From positions 30,301,431-30,365,430 of the forward strand of contig CM053326.1 of NCBI GenBank assembly GCA_028583605.1: a DNA stretch of 64,000 nucleotides, given 5' to 3'. The stretch is from Dastarcus helophoroides. Its lineage: Eukaryota > Arthropoda > Insecta > Coleoptera > Bothrideridae. The notes beneath the pieces were generated by a model that ran no database searches, was not told the origin of the DNA, and saw only the letters and a list, made by a program, of their open reading frames with translations. Shown here in pieces: positions 24,430 through 34,992 of this stretch. How positions within the stretch are numbered: the first letter of the stretch is position 1; each line of letters starts with the position of its first letter. A program made the translations under genes and the position numbers.

Positions 24430-25770
24430 CAATTCTTGAGCTTCTGGTGTCCTGAGGGCATTGTCACTATAACAAATGCTGACAGAAGTATTTTGCTCTC
24501 TTAATTTATTTTTAATGTCAGTAAACATAACTGAACTATTTTACATATTTACACTTAATTATTTAATCTCTTAATTACGAACCCAATTTCAAATCAACTA
24601 AGTAACCTTTCCAGTTATACCTTTAAATCATTTTAGTCAAGAGTCATTCAGTCACTTGTAACTTTTTTGCCTTGTGTTTTGTCAATGTTGTTGCTTTTTG
24701 TTCCTTGTGACCTTTAAATTAGATCTCTTTACGACCACCCCTCCTGATCTCTTTAGAGTGAGAATTCTAACCAACTTTTCTTTTTCTTTATGCGCCTCTG
24801 TTCTTCTTTTTGAAGACTTATGTGGCAGTTATCTATGTATTTCTGCTCTTCCTTCTTTCAGGTCGCATTTTTTGATAAACTACTGCTTCTCTCACATTTT
24901 GGGAACCATCGCAGAATGCAGGAACCTCTCCTCTCTTCACCGTTTGGATAGCTGTCTACTGACATGTTAGTCCTCCTGAAATTAAAGTTGTACTTTTCCT
25001 TGATTCTTCACTCCTTTGCATTTCAGGAATGTGCTTTTTAATTTTATATTTAATCCATTCCGTTTCTTTCAACTAATAATGGTCTATCTGTGATTTAGCT
25101 TCCAGTTCATTTTCTTCACTTTGGCCTCCACTTATTTCCTTCACAATTTTCTTTGTGCCATTTGTTAAGGTATGTACTAAATTTTAGATCTCTTTGTACC
25201 TGGGCCTTCCATCATACAAGAGTTGAGGGCCTATCCGAGTTATTATCGTTGCTCTTTCTGTGTTTCTAGCTGATTCGTCTTCTACTTTCTCGTTTAATTT
25301 GAACAAGATGTCTCTTACTTGCAGTACTATATTTTTGTGCCACTGCTCCTTAAAATATTTAATTTTTTCGTTTGGCTCGGGCTGCACCCTTAATTGTAAG
25401 TGTCTTTTTTTACTACTGCTCATAGTTCTTTTATATTTTCTTGCACATACTTCCATCCACGGGTCACATTTTTGGCAAAGTCCATTTCTTCTCGCAGCGC
25501 TTCAATGTTTACTGCTTGTTCGAATATTTTTCCTGACATTTTCCCACTGACGACTGCCATAGTGGAATGTCTTTTATTTCTCCTTTTTTGTTTTTTTTTT
25601 GTGTTTTTGTTAAAGAGTTTTTCTCCGAGTTGTGCTTTTATGTCTTTATGAGAGTTTGTAATTCTCATTTTGAGACAAATGAGCGGCTGCACTTCACTTT
25701 TCCTGGTCACTTATTCCCAACTTTTCTTTTAAATTGTTAAGTATTTTGTCCACGGTTTAAGGTTTTGAGT
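24430..25770 (-). pseudogene. Decayed coding region of unknown family
   Basis: The region is clearly less AT-rich than its flanks, and its minus strand reads as protein over long stretches in shifting frames. Frames include EALREEMDFAKNVTRGWKYV near 25.5 kb, then KRHLQLRVQPEPNEKIKYFK and ESARNTERATIITRIGPQLL near 25.3 kb, then EISGGQSEENELEAKSQIDH near 25.1 kb, and QTVKREEVPAFCDGSQNV near 24.9 kb. The content is rich in charged residues, suggesting a soluble, partly helical protein. Frameshifts and stops interrupt it at least five times. I do not recognise the family. It lies just inside a 54-bp inverted repeat related to the hammerhead-motif repeats at 50 kb, so it may be a first ORF of a retroelement. 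It could instead be a decayed host gene. The coding nature is likely; the identity is unknown. Confidence 0.6.
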
Positions 25771-25830
25771 AATTGATACCACGATTAGGTCAATACTAAA
25801 TTTTGGTGGCACGCACTTGCCCTTGGTTAT

Positions 25831-26027
25831 CTTCAAAAATTAAAAAACAAATCTTATCCCCTGAAACCAAGAAAGATTAAAAAACACAACAAAGGTTGCT
25901 CTAACGCGTTTCGAGTATCTCGTTAAAGATGATAGCTTAGATATCGAAACGCGTTAGAGCAACTTTTGTTGTGTTTTTTAATCTTTCTTGGTTTCAGTAG
26001 ACAAGATTTGTTTTTCAATTTTTAAAC
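25831..26027. repeat. Long inverted repeat related to Penelope-like element ends
   Basis: CTGAAACCAAGAAAGATTAA and the bases to TCGA (25861-25914) are repeated inverted at 25944-25997 with one mismatch in 54. The arms extend, less perfectly, through AAGATTTGTTTTT to about 25831 and 26027. The central 29 bases contain AAAGATGATAGCTTAGATAT followed by CGAAACG. This resembles the middle of the repeats at 50011 and 51391 (GAAGATGATAGCTTGGCTAT then CAAAACG). All three also share GGTTTCAG(G/T)AGACAAGA. The outer left flank CCTTGGTTATCTT is shared with 49960. Structure and shared words suggest an inverted-junction terminal repeat of a Penelope-like retroelement. Confidence 0.7.
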
Positions 26028-27890
26028 ACTAAATTTATTAAAAGTAAAATCTAAAAACTCTGACAAATTAAAAACCTGATGTTAGACAAGTTTGGAGTAA
26101 ATAATGTCATAATTCTACTACATGCATATGTGAACGAAATGCACCGGTTGGCGGTCGCTGGCTTAACCGTTCATCGTTAATTCTGTTGAGCCTTGCAATA
26201 ATTTTTATAAAACTGATTAATGAGAATTTGTTATATTTTAGACAATTATATGAAGAAATCAGAACAATTATGGAATTTAAAAAACAATTAATTGTGTCAG
26301 GTTGAATGACACCTTACAAATAAAGATATAAATAATTACAAAAAATGTGTTTAATAGAAGATATAACAGTATAAGGTTGAATTTTGTTAAATTTACTGAA
26401 AATTTTGACAGTAAGTATAATGGAAATTTTGAAAACAAATTAAAAATTTTGAATTAAAAGTTCAAATATTAGAAAAAAATGATTTCAAGTTTAAATTATT
26501 CATTTGCAGGAATGTATTTAAATTTTGTGAAAAAAGAATTTTCAGCGATATTTTTCTATATTAATCTACTTAATAAAACTCTACTCTAAGCGATAGACAA
26601 CTAAGGGCTTAAGCCGACGGATTTAAAAGCATCAAATTTCTTTATATATCGTAGGGAAGCATTAAGAAGGGATTTTTGAAAATGGTTGCGAGAAGGCAAA
26701 TAAAACACTGTTATTGTATGAAAACTTGTTAAGATAAGCACAGATGCCAGAACATAATTTAATAATTTTAAACGTCTCATCAACGCCCAAACCATCGCTA
26801 AATAATGAGATAACTGCGGCATAATATGTATGTGTATTAATCCCATATCTTCATTGCGTTGGAAGAAAAAAAATTATATGTAGGTATAAAATTTTGATAT
26901 GCAAGATGAAAACAAGCAAATAATGATTAAGTGATAATAACTTGCTCTCAAGAGCACCGAAGAGATCTCCATTTTTCATTTTTTTCTCATGAAAATTGAC
27001 CAATAGCGAATTACAGAAGAAAGTTAATTTTAATTTGGGAAGAGTGCGCAATATTTTGAAAAGAAATGTGTGCAAGTGTTACAATAATGTAAATAGCTTT
27101 CCCAGGATGATTAATCATTAAATACAAATGTCTGAGTTATATAGATGTATGATGGAAAGAGATAAATTCCATCGAGAATTTTTAACCACAACACATAAAG
27201 AAACGACTGCATGAGTATAGCTGCATCTAGACGTATATAGTTGCTCAAGTCTAAACGTTTACTGAACCTAAATAAACTGATATTTCTGAGGCTCAATGCG
27301 GTTTAGCTGACAAAAATAATCAATTTTTTGCGCTTCCTGTTTCTGGTTCAGTTCAGATTAAAAACCTGGTAGTAAGTGAGGTCTAAAAATAATAATAACG
27401 TGATATTGTATAGGTAAATACTCGCGTGGTAAAAGTTTAATCAAATAATGAATAATCGTTTGCAATTTGAATAAAGCAACTACAAAAGAAATGTTCAAGC
27501 GTGCCACTAATTCTACAGTAAAGTTATTAGAGCTACATGCAATTACCTAACAATTGCACTTTCTATTAATAATTTACACTTCGGTTTTCGTGATGAGGAA
27601 CTGTTAACCACCATTGCTACTTGTTAGTATGCTAGAATTACGTCCGTTTGGCTTGTTTGATTTTTAGTTCGTGCTCCAATGGACTTCAACATTTTTGTTA
27701 CCGCTGCTCTTGATGAGATATAACGAGAACTTTTAAAGTGTCTTTAAAGTCTTTGGAACATATTAACTGCTTTCGACTTGATTCTATGGGTTATGTTTTC
27801 TCCCAAAACTAAAAATTATTTATTTCGGCGATGAATTATTGGAGATTGTTTGGATATTTTACTCGTTAGTTTAGATTAGATTATATATGG
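26028..27890. other. Intergenic stretch, no gene seen
   Basis: The sequence is AT-rich and mostly single-copy in appearance. Minus-strand frames at 26.6-27.3 kb are short and show no motif. I found no repeat boundaries. Confidence 0.5.
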
Positions 27891-27892
27891 TT

Positions 27893-28076
27893 CGTTTCGT
27901 GTTTCTTTTCGTCCACCCCGCACCTCGACCTAAGGAGATCTTTTGTGCATACCTTGATATATGTAGTTCCCAGCCTTCTTCACTAAAAGGTGGAGAGGAG
28001 TTAGACCTAGCATTACCTCCATTGCTGCTGTTGGGAAGACATGCGCCTGTTATGCCCAGACATGCGTATTTTACTT
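27893..28076 (-). pseudogene. R1-like LINE C-terminal scrap
   Basis: On the minus strand the sequence reads KYACLGITGA and, after a one-base frameshift, MEVMLGLTPLHLLVKKAG. The pairing of ACLGITGA with an MEVxLGLTPLHL motif is typical of the region just after the reverse transcriptase in R1/Jockey-type non-LTR retrotransposons. Only about 60 codons remain, with no upstream or downstream continuation that I can see. It is a short, dead, truncated copy. Confidence 0.8.
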
Positions 28077-28081
28077 GTTAG

Positions 28082-30064
28082 AAATTATTTTAAACAAATC
28101 AAAAATATGTTATAATACTTATTAACAATTACCTCAAATCTTCACAACGTCTCAAATATATTTAATAGTAAACTATTATTTGAAAACGTTTATTCTTGAA
28201 ACAGCTCTGGTACTAATTGGTTTGTTCAAAGCAACATTATCCTGAAACATTTCCCAAAGTGAATTGAAAATAGAAAACAATGTTTCAGTGACAAACAAAT
28301 TAAACTCTTCTTCAAAAGAATTGAGCCAAATGTTTTTACTTTACTTTGATTACAACAGGACATCATAATTCTTCATGTTCCGCTATTCTAATGAGCAAAT
28401 TGTCGAATACGATCTATTTACCGGTTACGCTTTCGTCTTTTGTTGTGGACGCCAGTGCAAGTCAGATTTTCAGGAGGTATTCGCGCCGTTTCAGCTGTAA
28501 AGTGAATTCGCCTCCTATCTCTAGGATAAGAAGAATGGAGCGTGATCCAAAATAAATGAACTGGACAATAGCGGCCTTTTTACAGTTCATTTGACATAGT
28601 TAACTGAAATACATTTGATAAATTTAGGCGAAACGATTTTCGTCGTTCTCCAGATGTTTCTTTGGGATTTCAGAGGGCGAAATTCACTTGATCTTGACTG
28701 CATTATGCCTGAAACTATAAAAATGTCTTTCCTGCAAACTACTACTAAATCTAGTTACATTATTAGTTACTTTCAAAATTTTATATTTTAAATACCAAAA
28801 AAAACAATAAAAAATACTTCGTCAACGACGAATACAAAATTGTATTCTTGTAATATAAAGAAAAATGGCAATAGAGAAAAGAAATGAAAACAACATAAAA
28901 CTTTAAGTCTCTAGTTTTTAGAGCTTATTTACTTCATTCTTAACTTCAGCAGATTTTGTATATTATGAGTAAACCATAGGGTAAAAAAGTTTCCAAATTT
29001 TTGCTTACATTTAAAAAGACCCACGAATATCAATACTTTTTCCAGGGAACCCATTATAAAGCACTTTTAAATAATCTAATCCCCTTTTACTTTCTAAGCT
29101 GTAACCCTCATAAAAAAAATTTTTGCTCAGCTATCGTCGTTCAATACAAAAAGGTCATTTTCGAATTTTGGTAATCACTGATTGAGGGAATAGTAATTCT
29201 ACAGAGAATGTGAGTATGGTTTAGGGAACTACAATGTATTTTCTAACAAGTTCCAGTTAAAAAAAGAGAAATGCTACAATTCTTAGTTTAATTTTCAAAT
29301 TTGGAGACAAATGTTATTAATGTCAAAATTTTAAAAACAATTTTATTAAAAAAAATCCTGAGTTTGAGTTGTATTTTGGTAAATTTTTGTACTTTACTAA
29401 GACACATTAAAACTCAAAGTTTGATTTTTAACTTAAAATTCTGAGAAAAGTAAAATTTTCAGAAAAACTGCAGATTTGTAAAAAAATTAAAATTAAACGC
29501 AAAAAAAGTTTAATAAGGAAGATTATTGCCAAAAAAACATTTCAAAACTAAAAAAATATATAATAAAAATTGAAATGTTTGCTGTTAAATTGATTTTTAG
29601 CAAAAAGTAAGTTTATTTGTCTATGTTTATTAATTTTATTTAACATTTCTTTAGCCCAGTTTCAAAATATTAAAATTTTTATTGTTTGTTGACAATATTC
29701 TAAAACAGTATTTGAAATATGAGTAGGTGGTATTTAAATTTATTTAAAACGTCACCTCATGACAATTGACAAAATAAGAGGTTTTTTCATATCTAATTGT
29801 GGTCTTCTATTTTTTATTTTTTCTATTCTATGTAAAATAAACTAACTTCCAACCAAACTGAGCTGAAGAAATGTTAAATAAAATTAATAAACATAATATT
29901 TCCGGTCAATAAGAGTTCACCATGAAGAATAAATTTATTTGTCTATGCCTATTCATTATTTGCAAAATCAAGCCAGGTTAAGCAAAAATCCCAATCAATA
30001 CATTCTTTACCTCTTTTTTAATTAACTTTCCTGTACTATAGTTTTTTTTATACAAAACTAGTAG
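28082..30064. other. Intergenic stretch, no gene seen
   Basis: A more balanced patch at about 28.4-28.7 kb contains a 69-codon plus-strand frame without any recognisable feature. The remainder is AT-rich. A few A-rich filler words appear at 29.3-29.6 kb. Confidence 0.45.
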
Positions 30065-31581
30065 CTACACTTAACCAAAAGTGAGCATAAATACAATGAA
30101 AAAGTTCGTAGCGCAGATGAAATGTTTCGTTAAATTGGTCCTACGTAAAGGTCCATTGGGCTAACGAAACTTAGTTCGTCACTTAATGTAATGAAATCTC
30201 AACGAATTCCGTTCATGTTTTAATGTCACATATTTGTTGATTCAATGGTCATTGGTTATTAATTTTATGAATGCAATTCGTAATCTTTATGAATTGTAAT
30301 AATTGGTTAAATCAACAGGAGCATTGATACAATGAATCTTATTCGTTGGTACAACGATTATTAGATATTTCTATTTCCATAATGTTCATTGTTTTTATGA
30401 ATTTTGATAATTGCTGGAATGAATAAGGTTGTCATTGTAACGAATTTTATTGAAAAATAATAGTATAGAAAATGTTATTAATATAATAATGTTAAATCAT
30501 CAATTTGTCCTCCTGTGCAACATGTAAAGAGTTGAATCTGGAGATTTTTCTATTTTAGATTGTGGTTCCTCGATGTATGTAGATGTTTCACAAGAAGTAA
30601 ACAATAATTCCCCCTAATCTTTGATGCTTCTTTCATTATTTGCTTCCTTTTTCATTATCAGATTCGTTTTTATGGAGTATCGATGCATTGTCCACGTCCA
30701 TCTGTTCGTATGTGTACCTACCAAACATAATTCATTAATATTGATTGCAGAATTACCTTAAAATATTAAAAGCAAATAGGTAACTAATACTTACTTTTAG
30801 AAATATTTTCCTTGGTTTTGACCTACTCCAATGAAACCTTGATATTTTTTTCACCTGATGAAGTTATCCAGAAAAATAAGTATGTCGTTTATCATCTTGT
30901 TCCAAGTATTTATCCATTTGTGTGATCGAGAACAACGTTATTCAATCTGTAAGGAAGAGAAAATAAAGAAAGTGCTAGATTTATTTAAACCATACGTACC
31001 ATCATGTCGGGATTTACTTAAAGCGCCATTTTTCCGCTGGTGTTTTGCTTCTAAATGATTTTGAATATGGTTAAGTGAAGTTGCACCTTATAATAACTGT
31101 AGCGGAAATAATTGAACTAGGCAAAACTTTATATTTAATAATAATAGTTACCTTTTCCTTTCTAAGCATTTAGTAAATATTTCACATAAAGCCCTCACTG
31201 TTTACCTGCAAACGACTGAACCAAACTGAGTTCTTATTTTGCAGGTAGTGGACGAAATGGTAATGGCAGGATGGCAAGCACATGTACTTTCTCATTATAA
31301 GTTAACAAATCCTGGGTTCAATTGTTCCTTTCGTTATTGCAACGTATGATTTTCAATAATTTATGTTTTTTGTTCGTTACGACAATGAATCATAAAACAT
31401 TAAACTAGAAACAGATTATTATATAATACTTTACTACGTTATTACAATGAACAAATTTTATAAAACTGTTCGTTAGCTGGTAATGAACGTAATTCTTTTA
31501 TCCAATAAAATAGTTCATTCATAAAATCTTGTCAAAAACCACTTGTTATTGATATTATAAACAGTATTTTTTTCAGTGTAG
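30065..31581. mobile_element. Candidate DNA transposon with reiterated TTCATTG/AACGAAT words
   Basis: Both flanks of this block are full of the words AACGAA, CATTGTAACGAAT, TTCATTG and ATGAATAA in both orientations (30.1-30.5 kb and 31.33-31.55 kb). The middle is ordinary sequence. The outer limits carry CTACACT (30065) and its inverse AGTGTAG (ending 31581). A tRNA-like word GGGTTCAATTGTTCC lies near 31.32 kb. Reiterated subterminal words at both sides suggest a non-autonomous transposon. No target duplication was found, so the ends are provisional. Confidence 0.4.
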
Positions 31582-33000
31582 GACTTGGAGTGAATGCTTT
31601 AAAGTTTTTAAAACCATATTCGCATTTTTATACGATCATAATTTTCCGAGTTATTGATTGCCAAAATAAAAATGATTTTTTGTTTTGGAGGACGATACTT
31701 CAGCGAAATTCAGAGGTCAGTCAAATTATCCAGAAAAACCTTATAAAGGAATTACTAGAAACAACTAAATATTGAAGTCAGTGAATCTCTTCAAAGATGA
31801 ATAAAACATTCAAAAACTTTCCACCCACGATTTTCTTATGATAAGTTAAAAACTAAGTTAGGAAGCTAAGAAAATTTGAATTCAAAATTTTGAAACTGAA
31901 AACCTAGTGCTTTAATTTGTTTCTTTTTATTTTTTCATGTATTTATTTTTCTTGGAGCTAAATCCTTTTGAAAATCGGCCAAAAATTTGGGATTGTTTTA
32001 AGTATATGCTTTGTCGATTATACTCAAACATCTTTTTTAACTTTATTACTCCTGAATATTGTTTGTATTTATTATCTTGTTATATATTTCCATAGATTCA
32101 GGCTCGTTCCAGGATCAATTGTTAAGGTGCGTCAGAGTTTTCAATTAATAAGTTATGGTATTACCGGTCGATGAAATTTCTCAACATCTCCCCACTTCCC
32201 ATTGTAACATTTGTCCTGCAGGGATGTCCTTAGATATGAATTTTCCAACATGCGTATAGACATATTTATAAACAGAAACAGCAGTCTAATTTTTACTTCA
32301 AAAATGAGGAAATTTCATCTCCCATTTAACCTATTTAAAGAACGAATTTTGAAAAATCCTCTTTTATTACTCACCTAGGTTCTATAAGAAACTTTTGTGT
32401 AAAATTTCCTACTTACTTATTAGGCCCCTTTTTCTAAAACTTGACAAGAATTACCTACAAAATAATTTAGTTTCTTAAGTAAGCAACTTTGTATAAAGTT
32501 AAATTGACTTAAATTACCTTATTTTCACTCGAGAAATTTGTTCCTAAAATATGGCTTATTACCTATTATAAGATGAACATAGTGGATAAATAGTTCTTTT
32601 TTTAGAAAAAAAATTAGCAGCGGAAATAAATTTTATTTAACATGTCACGACCCAGTTTGGAAAATGTTTAAATAATTTTAGTAAATGAAAATTGTTTTTT
32701 CTACAAAATTGTTTTCGTTTTTCCACATTCAAAAGATGTTTCAGAAAATTTTGAATCATTTTCATTTAATACAAAAATCAAATATTTTCCAAACTAGGTC
32801 GTAAAAATTTTAATTAAATGAACCTATTTCTACGACGTTTTTGGTCAAGAAAAATAAGAATCTGAAAAGAAGAATAAATGTTATTCTTTTTAAAGTCTAG
32901 TTTGAGTCCTTATCATAGAGGGATACATAAATTGTATCCTTTTGGATAAAAGGTAGGATTCCAGCTATTTATGAAGGCAAAAAACTATAGATTTTCTTGT
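31582..33000. other. Intergenic stretch, no gene seen
   Basis: The sequence is AT-rich. Short frames at 31.59 and 31.97 kb have no recognisable content and no supporting signals. Confidence 0.5.
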
Positions 33001-34060
33001 AAAGGTACCAAGTTTATCGAATCATCCTAATCCCTACGAAATCCATATCGGCGTCGGCTCTTACAATTTCCACCCGCAAATTTACGCTTAATATTCAGCA
33101 ATTCATCGCACCGTTTCTTACTTCGTTTAATAAAACCGAGAATATTCATTCCCGCTTTGTTAAAATGCGAAGACGTCCGGCCTGGAGGCTGTTTCGAATT
33201 ATGGGATTGTGTGTCGTCGATTGAAAGCGATAATGCTCACCTTTCGAATTCCTGGCCTGAACCTGACGGCTCAATATGCTTCAACTCATATTACGCCAGT
33301 CAGCTATCGCATTTTCGCCACCCCCGTGCGCCCCTAGCGTCGTTCCAATTTCATATTTTCAGCCATCGAACTCTCCCGTATTTTAACGTAATAGAAGCTA
33401 CGACGTTTAATATTCCGTTTGTCGGCGAATTCGCAAAGGATCTATAAAAAAACGTTTGCCCTAAAAATAATAGATTATCTAAATAGTGTGAAATACGACA
33501 CTTTGAGTTATGTTCTTGAACTCTCATGCCATTGATAATTTTGTCTGACCTACGTATATTAAATTTTGTAGTAATTGCAGCAGTTGCAAACTAGTGATGC
33601 TTGACACGTCAATCGACATCCCTAAGGGTGTATATTCGTTCTTTTAGACTGTATAAAAAGTTTTTATTAATCAAGTTCGCTTCGCACGGAAACGAGGCGT
33701 AAATTGTTAATGCCGATAATTAGATTGAGTCAAGGGCAATAGACGGTTGTGTCGCTTGGTGACGGCATCCAGGGTGACCAGTCACGTGACTTGTAATCAG
33801 AGAATAGCCACTAATTAGAGAAGGCCTGCCGTCACTCTGTGAGCCGTCCATCGGGATTAGAATCGGAAGCCGGAGGCAGCGGGCCCGGGGCCTTGCGGTT
33901 ACACCGTATCCCGCCGTCCTCGTCGGGGTGTTTCCTTTTTAAACTTCATTACGGTTGCATTAGCACAGGCGACAGACTGCTCGCGTTTCGCTAAAACCGC
34001 CTTGGATAAAGTTTTTCCACGGAATTATCTATACAAGAATTATGGGCTGACATAAATTAG
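33001..34060. promoter_or_regulatory. Unique GC-richer island 2, candidate regulatory DNA
   Basis: This is the most GC-rich part of the window (for example GCAGCGGGCCCGGGGCC near 33.88 kb), with CG dinucleotides retained and no filler words. It contains GTCACGTGAC at 33781 and several ATTA words. A 96-codon plus-strand frame (33157-33447) has no motif that I recognise and lies in a GC-rich segment where long frames arise by chance. As with island 1, either conserved regulatory DNA or an undetected exon is possible. Composition is the only evidence. Confidence 0.45.
33781..33790. other. Palindromic E-box GTCACGTGAC
   Basis: This perfect 10-bp palindrome has the CACGTG core bound by basic helix-loop-helix dimers such as Myc/Max, USF and clock-type factors. 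It sits in unique island 2. Binding is not shown by sequence alone. Confidence 0.45.
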
Positions 34061-34675
34061 GGGCTTGCACCAGTAAATAGGGAACCATGAAAATACAAAT
34101 TCTCATTTGCCAAGTGACATATTTAAAGGGGGTATTTTAGAAAAAATTACAAACTGCTAAACCAGAAATTTTGAGAAAAAAGTCAAAATTTTGGAAGCTA
34201 AAAATTTATACAAAAAATTCCATGTAACTCAACTATTTGATTACAGTAAAAATTTCTACGTTACTCAAACGTTTGATTTTTTTAAATTATACACCACGAC
34301 TGTCAGACAGCAAGTAACTACGTAGACGATACAGTGTCAACGGCCGATTTTTTACGGCTTTTCGGTCGTTTTTCCTGTTTGCCTGCACCATCGCCATAAT
34401 CAGTTATTTTGTTTTTTCTCATTTATTGAGGGACCCAACAATTGAAGATATAAAGACACGAGAGCGCTCTTCGAACAAGTTATTCAGTCCTCAAGCTAAG
34501 TGTCCATTCAACTGATAAAAATTTGCAAATATTAAAATCTTTATTGTTTCATTTAAAATCAATTCTGTTGAGTCCATTATTTTAATTCAAAGTCTTAAGA
34601 CGACTAACAGAACTTTGGAATACCTTTCTCTAAGCAACCATTGGCCATACTTTTTAAATTGCTATTGTTACGTGT
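34061..34675. other. Intergenic stretch
   Basis: After island 2 the composition returns toward AT-rich. The patch at 34.27-34.50 kb (CACGACTGTCAGACAGC, CGGCCGATTTTTTACGG) is more balanced but not recognised. Confidence 0.4.
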
Positions 34676-34992
34676 TATCGGTTCGAAAATTAAAACTTCG
34701 GGAATTGTAAACATTTTATTTCAAACTTATTTCGGAACACTACAATTACAATTCACTTAACTATAAGACTATCTAACTATCCAACTATCTAATTAACTAT
34801 CTTACCACCTGATTAACTGACCCCTTGGGGGAAAGACGATCGCGTATTTATACCCTTCTAGTTTTCTAGAACGGAATCCGTACAGATAAGATTATCGCTT
34901 GCGAAAACGTCTGTAGCGTTTATCTGCTATATGATTCATTCTCGCGGCCGCTTCCCATTAAAATATGTTTTTAAGGAGTTGCTTACCCTACA
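34676..34992 (-). mobile_element. Probable solo LTR, minus strand
   Basis: Read on the minus strand, the 317-bp unit begins TGTAGGGTAAGC and ends CGTAACA, so it has the TG...CA limits of an LTR. In the middle is GGGTATAAATACGCG, a good TATA box, and about 160 bases later AATAAAATG, a polyadenylation signal. The order TATA then AATAAA then CA end is what an LTR needs. The flanking 4-mers are CTAT and CAAT (plus strand), a 3 of 4 match. No internal region or second LTR is seen, so it is a solo LTR. The TGT..ACA ends fit a Gypsy/Ty3-type element. A CTAACTATC-like short repeat lies in the transcribed part. Confidence 0.72.

Noticed and set aside
24674..25651. Plus-strand frames at 24674, 25260 and 25400
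   Set aside because: They are leucine/serine/phenylalanine-rich shadows of the charged minus-strand coding relic.
31240..31335. tRNA gene or tRNA-SINE near GGGTTCAATTGTTCC
   Set aside because: No cloverleaf can be formed and no A box is convincing; kept only as a note in the candidate transposon.
33157..33447. 96-codon plus-strand frame in GC-rich island 2
   Set aside because: It has no motif, no supporting context, and long frames are expected by chance in a GC-richer patch.
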